Made by a program: the position numbers and the translations under genes. Of a DNA stretch of 40,286 nucleotides, positions 29,824 through 36,229 are shown piece by piece (position 1 is the stretch's first letter; each line of letters opens with the position of its first letter). The stretch covers positions 1-40,286 of the IMG/VR virus record IMGVR_UViG_3300046660_000235, one strand, 5' to 3'. This DNA comes from a virus. Below the pieces are notes generated by a model. It did not search any database. It saw only the letters and a list, made by a program, of their open reading frames with translations, and was not told the DNA's origin.

Positions 29824-29881
29824 GTAAATATAAAAACATTTTTATAATAAAACCAAATTTATTTGAAAATAATTTCATAAA
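29824..29881 (-). promoter_or_regulatory. Minus-strand promoter with tandem operator boxes (site f)
   Basis: The -7 is TATATTTA (29832-29825), with TTTG 21 bp upstream. Box 1, ATAAAAACATTTTTATAAT from 29830; box 2, TTGAAAATAATTTCATAA from 29863. It begins the early region right after the lysis-unit terminator. Confidence 0.6.
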
Positions 29882-29912
29882 TAAAAAAGCCTTATATTTC
29901 TATAAAGCTTTT
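29881..29912 (-). terminator. Rho-independent terminator after the lysis unit
   Basis: Minus strand AAAAGCTTTAT (29912-29902) pairs with ATAAGGCTTTT (29895-29885), ten pairs plus one wobble and a 6-nt loop, then a T-rich tail. Ends the unit with endolysin and holin-like genes. Confidence 0.75.
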
Positions 29913-29978
29913 AGTAAATGAGTTGCCTACCCTTTTTATTCGGATCTCCCGGCAATTGAATAGGTCTTGGTAGTATTT

Positions 29979-30227
29979 TTATTTCGTGTCTGACTTTGTA
30001 GTTTCTTTGACCACGCTTGCATCACTTGGCACATTCGCTACAGTTCCACCTGTAACATTATAATCTTTTGCTAAGAAACCGAAACCGGCCACCAATGCAG
30101 CATATATAAGTTGTTTCCAATCCCTATCAAATACAAAGTCTCCTTTGCTTATTAATGGTTGTACAACTACCCACACAGCCCCCAATAGGCCAATGATAGT
30201 TGTTTTGTAATTTCCTAAAGTTTTCAT
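29979..30227 (-). CDS. Holin-like small membrane protein
   Basis: An 82-residue protein with two hydrophobic segments, TTIIGLLGAVWVVVQPLI (about 9-26) and LIYAALVAGFGFLA (about 40-53), then a polar tail. Its pattern (NYKTT..GL..A......W..A..AG.G..AKDYNVTGG) is like small holin-type proteins common next to phage endolysins. It lies 11 bp downstream of the endolysin gene and just before a terminator. Confidence 0.65.
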   Translation of the reverse strand: MKTLGNYKTTIIGLLGAVWVVVQPLISKGDFVFDRDWKQLIYAALVAGFGFLAKDYNVTGGTVANVPSDASVVKETTKSDTK

Positions 30228-30238
30228 TTTTTATATTT

Positions 30239-30811
30239 TTAGTGATTAATTAAGTTGTGATTATAAGGCTTCAATCTTGCAAGCCATGTTTTTAAAAATT
30301 GCCTTTTATTTGGCTCTGCATTTGCAATATCAATATACCTATCCCGGCGAAGTTCATTAAGTTGGTTATAAACATCTTCTCCGTTTAATGAATTGATAAC
30401 AGTTAATGTTTGGTTGCCAATTATTCCGTCCACTATCAATGCGCCGCTTTTAAGCGCATTACAGGCACGTTGCATGAATTTGGCTGCAATGCCTAACCCC
30501 ATGTTTACAGATGCGTCATAAGCGCAGTTTGCCACGTTCTGGTCAATAATTTGCGATAGCTTCAACGGATTCCAGTAATTATCTAAATAGAATTTAATTA
30601 TTTTAGCCTGTAACTCCTTTTCATGACTTAAAGCCAGGTTCATTGCAGGTACTAAAGCAGGCTTATGTTTATCAATTATAGCCCATCCACTCCAATTGGG
30701 ATTAGCCGAACGATCAATACCGGCATACGTCTCGGACATAGCACTTGTTTTCGGGGCATATAACCCTTCGTTAGCTTTGCGTATTTGATCAGCGTCATTA
30801 AAACTTGCCAT
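30239..30811 (-). CDS. Endolysin, GH108 N-acetylmuramidase with PG-binding_3 domain
   Basis: A 190-residue lysozyme. The N-terminal GH108 pattern: ANEGLYAP with the likely catalytic Glu15, SETYAGIDRSANPNWSGW (26-43). The C-terminal PG-binding_3 pattern: ANCAYDASVNMGLGIAAKFMQRACN...VDGIIGNQTLTVI (about 94-139). No signal peptide, so it needs a holin. The ATG shares one base with the stop of the upstream micro-ORF (TAATG at 30811). Confidence 0.87.
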   Translation of the reverse strand: MASFNDADQIRKANEGLYAPKTSAMSETYAGIDRSANPNWSGWAIIDKHKPALVPAMNLALSHEKELQAKIIKFYLDNYWNPLKLSQIIDQNVANCAYDASVNMGLGIAAKFMQRACNALKSGALIVDGIIGNQTLTVINSLNGEDVYNQLNELRRDRYIDIANAEPNKRQFLKTWLARLKPYNHNLINH

Positions 30812-30903
30812 TACATTATATTATCTAAAAAGTAAAACAAAGGTACAGTTACCAAAATAAAAATTATCCAACATATTAATGCTGCTTTGTCGTGTTTATT
30901 CAT
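30811..30903 (-). CDS. Micro-ORF 5, single-pass membrane peptide, 30 residues
   Basis: MNKHDKAALICWIIFILVTV, then PLFYFLDNIM: one hydrophobic helix of about 20 residues with a charged N-terminus. Its start overlaps the previous ORF by ATGA and its stop overlaps the endolysin ATG (TAATG). Candidate holin, antiholin or spanin part. Confidence 0.65.
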   Translation of the reverse strand: MNKHDKAALICWIIFILVTVPLFYFLDNIM

Positions 30904-31007
30904 GGTAAAAGTAGTTTATATGCTTTGCACCGCATCTTTTCAATTTCTTCTGATGTTATTCTCACCAAATTCACTTTCGTCTTTACTGGCTTTAATTTTT
31001 TATTCAT
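30900..31007 (-). CDS. Micro-ORF 4, basic soluble peptide, 35 residues
   Basis: MNKKLKPVKTKVNLVRITSE, then EIEKMRCKAYKLLLP: highly basic, no membrane segment. Overlaps the previous ORF by 8 bp and the next by ATGA. Real-gene support comes from the chain of overlaps. Confidence 0.55.
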   Translation of the reverse strand: MNKKLKPVKTKVNLVRITSEEIEKMRCKAYKLLLP

Positions 31008-31101
31008 GGTCTGCAATTATTAAGGCTATCAAAAGTAAAGTAGCTGCTATTATTAACAGTACCATGTCGGAGCATTTCCAGCGATTATAACACATCGCCA
31101 T
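31000..31101 (-). CDS. Micro-ORF 3, membrane peptide, 33 residues
   Basis: MAMCYNRWKCSDMVLLIIAA, then TLLLIALIIADHE: a basic, Cys-containing start and one membrane helix. Starts on the stop of micro-ORF 2 (TGATG at 31101). Confidence 0.6.
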   Translation of the reverse strand: MAMCYNRWKCSDMVLLIIAATLLLIALIIADHE

Positions 31102-31193
31102 CAAGTTCCGATTATATATGCCAACAAAAAGCAAAGTGCAATAGCAGCCACATACGCACTCACAAGCCATTTAACTGAATCTTTTATGTCCAT
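31101..31193 (-). CDS. Micro-ORF 2, membrane peptide, 30 residues
   Basis: MDIKDSVKWLVSAYVAAIAL, then CFLLAYIIGT: an amphipathic start and a strong membrane helix. Follows micro-ORF 1 by 4 bp and overlaps micro-ORF 3 as TGATG. Confidence 0.6.
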   Translation of the reverse strand: MDIKDSVKWLVSAYVAAIALCFLLAYIIGT

Positions 31194-31197
31194 AACA

Positions 31198-31278
31198 CTA
31201 ATCTTTTTTAAACATTTCTGATCTGATAGGAGCAAGGCATATAACAATTATCATAAACCAACCCACTACTTCTATCAT
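31198..31278 (-). CDS. Micro-ORF 1, membrane peptide, 26 residues
   Basis: MIEVVGWFMIIVICLAPIRS, then EMFKKD: a short hydrophobic N-terminal helix and a charged end. Opens the micro-ORF cascade. A possible -7 element TAACTTTA (31295-31288) lies directly upstream, giving a very short leader. Confidence 0.5.
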   Translation of the reverse strand: MIEVVGWFMIIVICLAPIRSEMFKKD

Positions 31279-31340
31279 TTTTTATTTTAAAGTTACTATT
31301 TTAAAATGTGAAAATAAAAAAGCCTCGCAAGAGTTATAAA

Positions 31341-31631
31341 TCACTTTTTTGTTTTGATGTATAAGTATAATCTTAATTTAGTTACAAAGGTTGGTATGTT
31401 AATCGTAAAGAACACCCATGCCAAATGTAGTCCATTGAGGTATCCTAATACAACTAAGAGATAATAAATAGCATAGGCGATATATAAATAGGCTTTAGAT
31501 AAGAATAAATCAATCCATAATGACCGCATTTTACCATGATCTGTTGATTTATGAAACTCATACCCGATTAATGATGATATGATAGCCATAGCAAAAAGAA
31601 TGATGAATACTATAATATCATTTGCACTCAT
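31341..31631 (-). CDS. Small polytopic membrane protein
   Basis: A 96-residue protein with about three membrane segments: IIVFIILFAMAIISSLIGY, AYLYIAYAIYYLLVVLGYL and LHLAWVFFTINIPTFV. It overlaps the upstream BhlA-like gene by ATGA. Possible holin or antiholin; not assigned to a family. Ends before a weak CTC-TTGC-GAG hairpin with a T run. Confidence 0.65.
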   Translation of the reverse strand: MSANDIIVFIILFAMAIISSLIGYEFHKSTDHGKMRSLWIDLFLSKAYLYIAYAIYYLLVVLGYLNGLHLAWVFFTINIPTFVTKLRLYLYIKTKK

Positions 31632-31831
31632 CTTTTGTGAAGTATAGTTTTAATCTCAGATAGTAAACTTCGTGTTTCTTTATTGGATTCATTAGCATGA
31701 TCAAATTGTCTTTCTGTAGTTTGCTTCCATTCATCACGCTCTTTTTTGTGTTCTTTTATAAGGTAAAGAACAAACCAAGACAGTCCGGCTATTACAATTC
31801 CAGGTAAACCATATTGAGTTAATTCAATCAT
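31628..31831 (-). CDS. BhlA/UviB holin-like protein
   Basis: A 67-residue protein: a membrane segment near the N-terminus (YGLPGIVIAGLSWFVLYLI, about 7-25) followed by a charged coiled coil (KEHKKERDEWKQTTERQFDHANESNKETRSLLSEIKTIL). This N-terminal helix plus basic coil is the BhlA/UviB layout of holin-like proteins. ATGA overlaps on both sides. Confidence 0.68.
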   Translation of the reverse strand: MIELTQYGLPGIVIAGLSWFVLYLIKEHKKERDEWKQTTERQFDHANESNKETRSLLSEIKTILHKR

Positions 31832-32139
31832 GGTTTTCTGATCTCTGAATAGATTTCAATTACGGTTCTGTTGAAATGAGCGACCTCTCCTGACATTTCC
31901 TTTTTAAAATCTTTAAACTCATTTTTATATTCTAATAAAGAACTTTCAATTGTAGCCTTAACTACATTCGCTATAAATTCTTCTTTTTCTTTTGCCTTAT
32001 TTGCAAAGTACTTATTTACAGTATAAATAACGGTACTTACAATACCGCATGTTGCTATAACAAATTGCCACAATAAAGTGTAATCTATGTGATCAGGCGG
32101 TATTACGTTTGTCAATGTTCTATTTTTTAAAGATTCCAT
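31828..32139 (-). CDS. Membrane-anchored coiled-coil protein
   Basis: A 103-residue protein with one membrane segment (LLWQFVIATCGIVSTVIYTV, about 22-41) and a C-terminal coiled coil (KEKEEFIANVVKATIESSLLEYKNEFKDFKKEMSGEV). It resembles the following BhlA-like protein in layout, so the two may be diverged copies or partners. It overlaps the upstream gene by 20 bp. Confidence 0.63.
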   Translation of the reverse strand: MESLKNRTLTNVIPPDHIDYTLLWQFVIATCGIVSTVIYTVNKYFANKAKEKEEFIANVVKATIESSLLEYKNEFKDFKKEMSGEVAHFNRTVIEIYSEIRKP

Positions 32140-32494
32140 GCTTTGTTCCGATTACTAAGACAATTAAAGTAGTAACTAAAACAGAGCCATTATAAATAAA
32201 AAAATACAATAAAGGGATATTAATTATATTATATAAAGTTAACATAATTATTATAAAATTTATAATAACTGCGTATTCCGTTATTGAATGAAAATCTTTA
32301 TTTAAATGTGAACTATTAGTTAATTTTTTATCTATATTTAACCAAATTAAAGTTAGTATAGTTAATAAATAATAAAATCCCTTTGCATTAACTGAGTACC
32401 AAGACCCATAAAATAATTCCCATAGATAGAAATTAAATCCAGTAGAGTAACAAATTAACACAAATATGCTTATATAAATTCTTTTATCCAACAT
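32120..32494 (-). CDS. Small four-helix membrane protein
   Basis: A 124-residue, very hydrophobic protein with roughly four membrane segments (IYISIFVLICYSTGFNFYL, GFYYLLTILTLIWL, YAVIINFIIIMLTLYNII, PLLYFFIYNGSVLVTTLIVLVI). A lysis or membrane-effector role is possible from position. Overlaps the upstream gene by 11 bp and the next one by 20 bp. Confidence 0.62.
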   Translation of the reverse strand: MLDKRIYISIFVLICYSTGFNFYLWELFYGSWYSVNAKGFYYLLTILTLIWLNIDKKLTNSSHLNKDFHSITEYAVIINFIIIMLTLYNIINIPLLYFFIYNGSVLVTTLIVLVIGTKHGIFKK

Positions 32495-33050
32495 CTTTTA
32501 CGCACTGTGATCCGTTCCATACATATCCTTGAGGACAATTATGTGGATCATTTTGAGGTTTAACTTTTATATCTTCTACATGTGGCTTAACAAACACCTG
32601 ATAAATATATTCAGCTACAGCAGTAAATTTCTGTACAGGAGTTCCGGGAGAAAGCAAAACGGCTAATGCGCTACCTACACCAGAGCTAATAGTTTTCCAA
32701 ACATCCCCATCAAGTTTAGACAGATACGTTTTTAAGGCTTCTAAAGCATCTTCAAGAGTTAGTGGTATCTTATTATCAACCGCCTTTAAATCGTTTAGTA
32801 ACCGGTCTAAAAAGCCGTGTATTAAATCAGGAGACAAGTCTGGATACTTATCTGCAATAATTTCCTTAATTTCAGCAGGCACTTTGTCCAGATTGGCATT
32901 TACAACTGCAATTACGCCATATGCCCATTCCGCTGCTTTTTTTTCTTCGTCTGTTAACTTTTCGTAAAGTTCCTCTGAATGTTTAAATATGTCTGCGAAC
33001 CAATCGCCAAACTTTTTTACTAAATCGGCTAAAAAATCAAAAATGCTCAT
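32484..33050 (-). CDS. Tail-end/lysis-region protein with Cys-containing C-terminal knot
   Basis: A 188-residue mostly helical protein, N-terminus amphipathic (FDFLADLVKKFGDWFADIF), central hydrophobic patch (TISSGVGSALAVLLSPGTPVQKFTAVAEYIY) and a short C-terminal CPQGYVWNGSQCVKDVG motif with two Cys. I recall such C-P-x-G-Y...C endings in Bacteroidota phage proteins near the lysis genes. Not assigned; membrane-active or virion component are both possible. Confidence 0.6.
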   Translation of the reverse strand: MSIFDFLADLVKKFGDWFADIFKHSEELYEKLTDEEKKAAEWAYGVIAVVNANLDKVPAEIKEIIADKYPDLSPDLIHGFLDRLLNDLKAVDNKIPLTLEDALEALKTYLSKLDGDVWKTISSGVGSALAVLLSPGTPVQKFTAVAEYIYQVFVKPHVEDIKVKPQNDPHNCPQGYVWNGSQCVKDVG

Positions 33051-33070
33051 AGTTATATATGTTTAAATTT

Positions 33071-34639
33071 TTACGTAATAATTCCTGATAAAATTGATTG
33101 CTTTGTTGTTGTGATTACTCCACATCTGAAATCATTACCGGTTGCGCCGGTTATATCAAATGTATGCGTAGTTTGTTGAACATTGTCCCTGGCGTGAAGT
33201 ATTGAGGTATTCTCGTTAGCTCCGGTAGTAGCTTTAAACAATGCAGCCTTAGTCGGCTGATCTGTAACTACAGTAACAACATTACCTACCTTTGATGAAC
33301 TTGTAATAACTGGTAGCGCTAATGAGATATAAGCAGGTGATACGGTTTCTGATAATTCAACCGCGCCAAATCCTTCCTGTGCATTACCGTAGGGAATCTG
33401 TATAACATACACATTACTGCCCTTGCTTAAAATTGTACCATAATTGGCTGCAATACTTTTTCCTGCCAAATAGGTCCCGGTTAGATCAATTCTGATGGAA
33501 ATGGAAACTCTTAATAAGTCATACTTTATACGCTCACTTATTCCGGAATTTAAATTTGATTTATATGGATCTGTTTTCTCAATAACTACACGAACCATGT
33601 TATTATGCTCAAATGCAGTAACCCGGCTGATCATTTCCCGGTAAAAAAGGTATTCGATAGCATTAGCATAAGAAGTACACCAAACAAAATTACTGCCCAT
33701 AGCAGTACGCTGAGAGGCTATAAACGTTCCAAAGTGCGCACGCTGTGAAGCGGTACTATACTGATACCGATGTATAAAATCATTATAAAAACCTTTGTTG
33801 GCAATTGTAGTGGTCATTTGCCCTTGAAGATAAGTTAATATTTGCGCTTCAGTTCCCCATGTACCTGCTACAGTTGCGTCAACCATATCTTTAAAACGAC
33901 TGGTTGATTCAGAGCTAATGCGTAATTCACGTGTAGTTGATTGTGACGGAATTCCCAAATAAGCTAATCCTGTGTCTTTTGATCGGCCATAATCCGTTTT
34001 GCCATTGGTGGCAGTATCGGCCTGTATAAGTTCCGAATTACGTCCGCCTAAAAAATAAGGCAACATCATTTTTGAACATCCCTTTTGACCATTACGATAA
34101 CTGAAAGCAGATGGATAGCGGCCAAGGTTGCTAAACATGTAAGCTCTAACGGTATCAATCAGGCCAAATAATTCATTACCCTGATTAGTTCCTGCAACTC
34201 CATTGATATAATCCCAACCTAAACGACCGCTTGATGATGCATACATTTCCTGTCCGTGATTTGGATACCGTGTTACTTTAGTTGCACCTATAGTTACATC
34301 AAAGAAAGCAGCCCCGGCACTTGTCCAAGCTGTTGCCACGTAATCAGGTATAAGTTCAATAACTCCAGTGGTCGGGTTTTTCCATCTGTCAGTTGGGAAA
34401 TAAACATTATATTGCACACGCCCTGTTGCTTCAGTTGTATTTATATCTGATAACGGGCCGTCATAGGCATTTGTATTATCGGTAAGCTGTATATTACTTC
34501 TAAAAGCATACATTTCCATTACCCAACGTTCCACATCGGGTTTATCTGTATCCTGTACAAATATACCAGTAGCATCGTATAAAGCATTACACACGAATAC
34601 TGCTATTGATGTAGCTGCTGGAAAAGCTTTAATATCCAT
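33071..34639 (-). CDS. Tail-associated protein, possible polysaccharide deacetylase-like (NodB-type) region
   Basis: A 522-residue protein. The middle has features that recall CE4-type deacetylases: YPNHGQEM (125-132, a His block), PSAFSYRNGQ (176-185), then FIHRYQ and SYANAIEYLFYRE (about 334-347). The usual N-terminal catalytic TFDDG is not seen, so activity is uncertain. The C-terminal 150 residues are beta-rich with GNVVTVVTDQPTKAALFKATTG, like an Ig-type or receptor-binding domain. It follows the fibre gene by 1 bp, so a virion location and glycan contact are likely. Confidence 0.55.
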   Translation of the reverse strand: MDIKAFPAATSIAVFVCNALYDATGIFVQDTDKPDVERWVMEMYAFRSNIQLTDNTNAYDGPLSDINTTEATGRVQYNVYFPTDRWKNPTTGVIELIPDYVATAWTSAGAAFFDVTIGATKVTRYPNHGQEMYASSSGRLGWDYINGVAGTNQGNELFGLIDTVRAYMFSNLGRYPSAFSYRNGQKGCSKMMLPYFLGGRNSELIQADTATNGKTDYGRSKDTGLAYLGIPSQSTTRELRISSESTSRFKDMVDATVAGTWGTEAQILTYLQGQMTTTIANKGFYNDFIHRYQYSTASQRAHFGTFIASQRTAMGSNFVWCTSYANAIEYLFYREMISRVTAFEHNNMVRVVIEKTDPYKSNLNSGISERIKYDLLRVSISIRIDLTGTYLAGKSIAANYGTILSKGSNVYVIQIPYGNAQEGFGAVELSETVSPAYISLALPVITSSSKVGNVVTVVTDQPTKAALFKATTGANENTSILHARDNVQQTTHTFDITGATGNDFRCGVITTTKQSILSGIIT

Positions 34640-34640
34640 T

Positions 34641-36203
34641 TTAAACCGTTCTTACTTTTAATACATTACCATTTGCAGTATCAATCCACATACCACCAAT
34701 AGCAGCCCCGGCGCTTGTAGTTGGTAAGCCTAACACAGATAAAGCGGCTGTTGTAACGCCTGCAAATGTAACTGAATTAGTAGTATTCAATGACTGATCA
34801 AATGAACCGCCACCTGCAGATGAACCTACCAATGCATTACCTTTTATCTTTTGAACAAGTCCACTCCAAGAAACTACAGCATTTGCATAAACGGCGGAAC
34901 TATCGCCTGGTGCTTGTATATCAATATCAAATTCAACAGCAGTTGCAGGTACGGGTACGCTAAATGCTGTATTCGATGTAAAACTACCAAATGTGAGTAA
35001 TCCACTGGAAGCATCAATAAACCGCCAATAAATAGCTGTTGGTAATGAAGGTCTTGCAGCTATACCTGATATGTAAATTATAGTATGAGACGCAGCTGTG
35101 AAAAGGAAACGTGCGTATTTCCATCCGGCTGTAGCAGACGCGCCTCCTGATGAACTTATTAAGCCGGGATCAACAATAATACCAGTCGAAAATATGTTAG
35201 CAGTAGAATCAGCTATTAAAGTTAAATCCGGTGTTTTTATTAAAGTCGTACCATCACCAACTATAGTATTTAATATACTAACCTGTGGCGTTAATCCTGG
35301 ATCTGTAACGGTAAATTCAATACCCCATTCTGTATTTGATGAAGTAACCGTTTGTGGCGAATTAGCGCTGGATAAACTACCTACAAAAGCAAATGCTCCT
35401 GAAGCTAATACTTTATTGCCTATTTTACCAGCTGTAGACATATATCCACCTCCTACATCACCTGCGGTAACATTTAAAGCCGCGAAGTCAGTTCCTACAT
35501 TAAATGTATTTAAGCCTAAAGCACAAACTAATGTAATAGCTGTATTATAAACTGTAACTGAACTACCTGTTTTATGTCCAATGCGAACAGAAACATTACC
35601 AGCTGTAGTGCACCAAATCTTAATTTGTTTTAAAGCTCCACCTCTTATAAATGGTTTATTATTAAAAAATGTAGTGGATGTACTTGTATAATTAGTTGTA
35701 TAGGTTGATAAGGCATCGGTAGGTGTTGAAACTACCAAATCACCTCCATTTACTGTAAGTGCTAAAGCATCAACAGGAGCTTTAAGAGAATAGGATGATA
35801 GGTCAACACTGACAACTATTGATATGACAACAACCCAAGATGGAACACTCCAAAATATAACGTTAAATGTATTGGCAGCTAAAACTAAGTCAGCCCCGCC
35901 GCCTACAGGCTGGTGGTAAGTTCCTGCCGGAAGTATCATTATTTTGCCAGAGCTGGCAGGAGCTGGTAATGTACCCCCATCGGCTATACTTGCAACTACA
36001 ACTGTACTGGCGTAATCAATAAGGTAGGGTAAATCAACAAATGCTTTATTACTTGTCTGTGCGCCCATTTTAAAATTAATAGGTGCGCCCGTACCATCAA
36101 CCACTATAGCCATTTCACCGGATAATAACAATAAGGGGTTTGCTAACCAGTTAGTCTCTGTATCGGCTTTTTGCCTAAGTCTAGCGTCAAGTTGTATGCT
36201 CAT
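34641..36203 (-). CDS. Tail fibre / receptor-binding protein
   Basis: A 520-residue beta-rich protein. The N-terminus, LDARLRQKADTETNWLANPLLLLSGEMAIVVDG, is the capsid/tail-attachment pattern found in many fibre proteins (the Mtd-N-like R..T...W....LL.GE..). The centre consists of Ser/Thr/Gly-rich strands, and the C-terminus, FDQSLNTTNSVTFAGVTTAALSVLGLPTTSAGAAIGGMWIDTANGNVLKV, is the typical fibre tail. Determines host adsorption together with the proteins at 33071 and 36230. Confidence 0.82.
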   Translation of the reverse strand: MSIQLDARLRQKADTETNWLANPLLLLSGEMAIVVDGTGAPINFKMGAQTSNKAFVDLPYLIDYASTVVVASIADGGTLPAPASSGKIMILPAGTYHQPVGGGADLVLAANTFNVIFWSVPSWVVVISIVVSVDLSSYSLKAPVDALALTVNGGDLVVSTPTDALSTYTTNYTSTSTTFFNNKPFIRGGALKQIKIWCTTAGNVSVRIGHKTGSSVTVYNTAITLVCALGLNTFNVGTDFAALNVTAGDVGGGYMSTAGKIGNKVLASGAFAFVGSLSSANSPQTVTSSNTEWGIEFTVTDPGLTPQVSILNTIVGDGTTLIKTPDLTLIADSTANIFSTGIIVDPGLISSSGGASATAGWKYARFLFTAASHTIIYISGIAARPSLPTAIYWRFIDASSGLLTFGSFTSNTAFSVPVPATAVEFDIDIQAPGDSSAVYANAVVSWSGLVQKIKGNALVGSSAGGGSFDQSLNTTNSVTFAGVTTAALSVLGLPTTSAGAAIGGMWIDTANGNVLKVRTV

Positions 36204-36229
36204 CTCGTTATAAAGATAAATAAAAATTA

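Noticed and set aside
29776-29878. N-terminal extension of the gene starting at 29776
   Set aside because: The added 34 residues are encoded by the promoter and operator DNA of site f.
30887-31090. Plus-strand 67-codon ORF antisense to the micro-ORFs
   Set aside because: It opposes the direction of all neighbours and has no overlap logic; the minus-strand chain explains the same DNA better.
35098-35550. Plus-strand 150-codon ORF inside the tail fibre gene
   Set aside because: Low-complexity shadow of the fibre coding sequence on the opposite strand.
33071-36203. Diversity-generating retroelement acting on the fibre genes
   Set aside because: No reverse transcriptase, template repeat or adenine-biased variable repeat pair could be found in the window.
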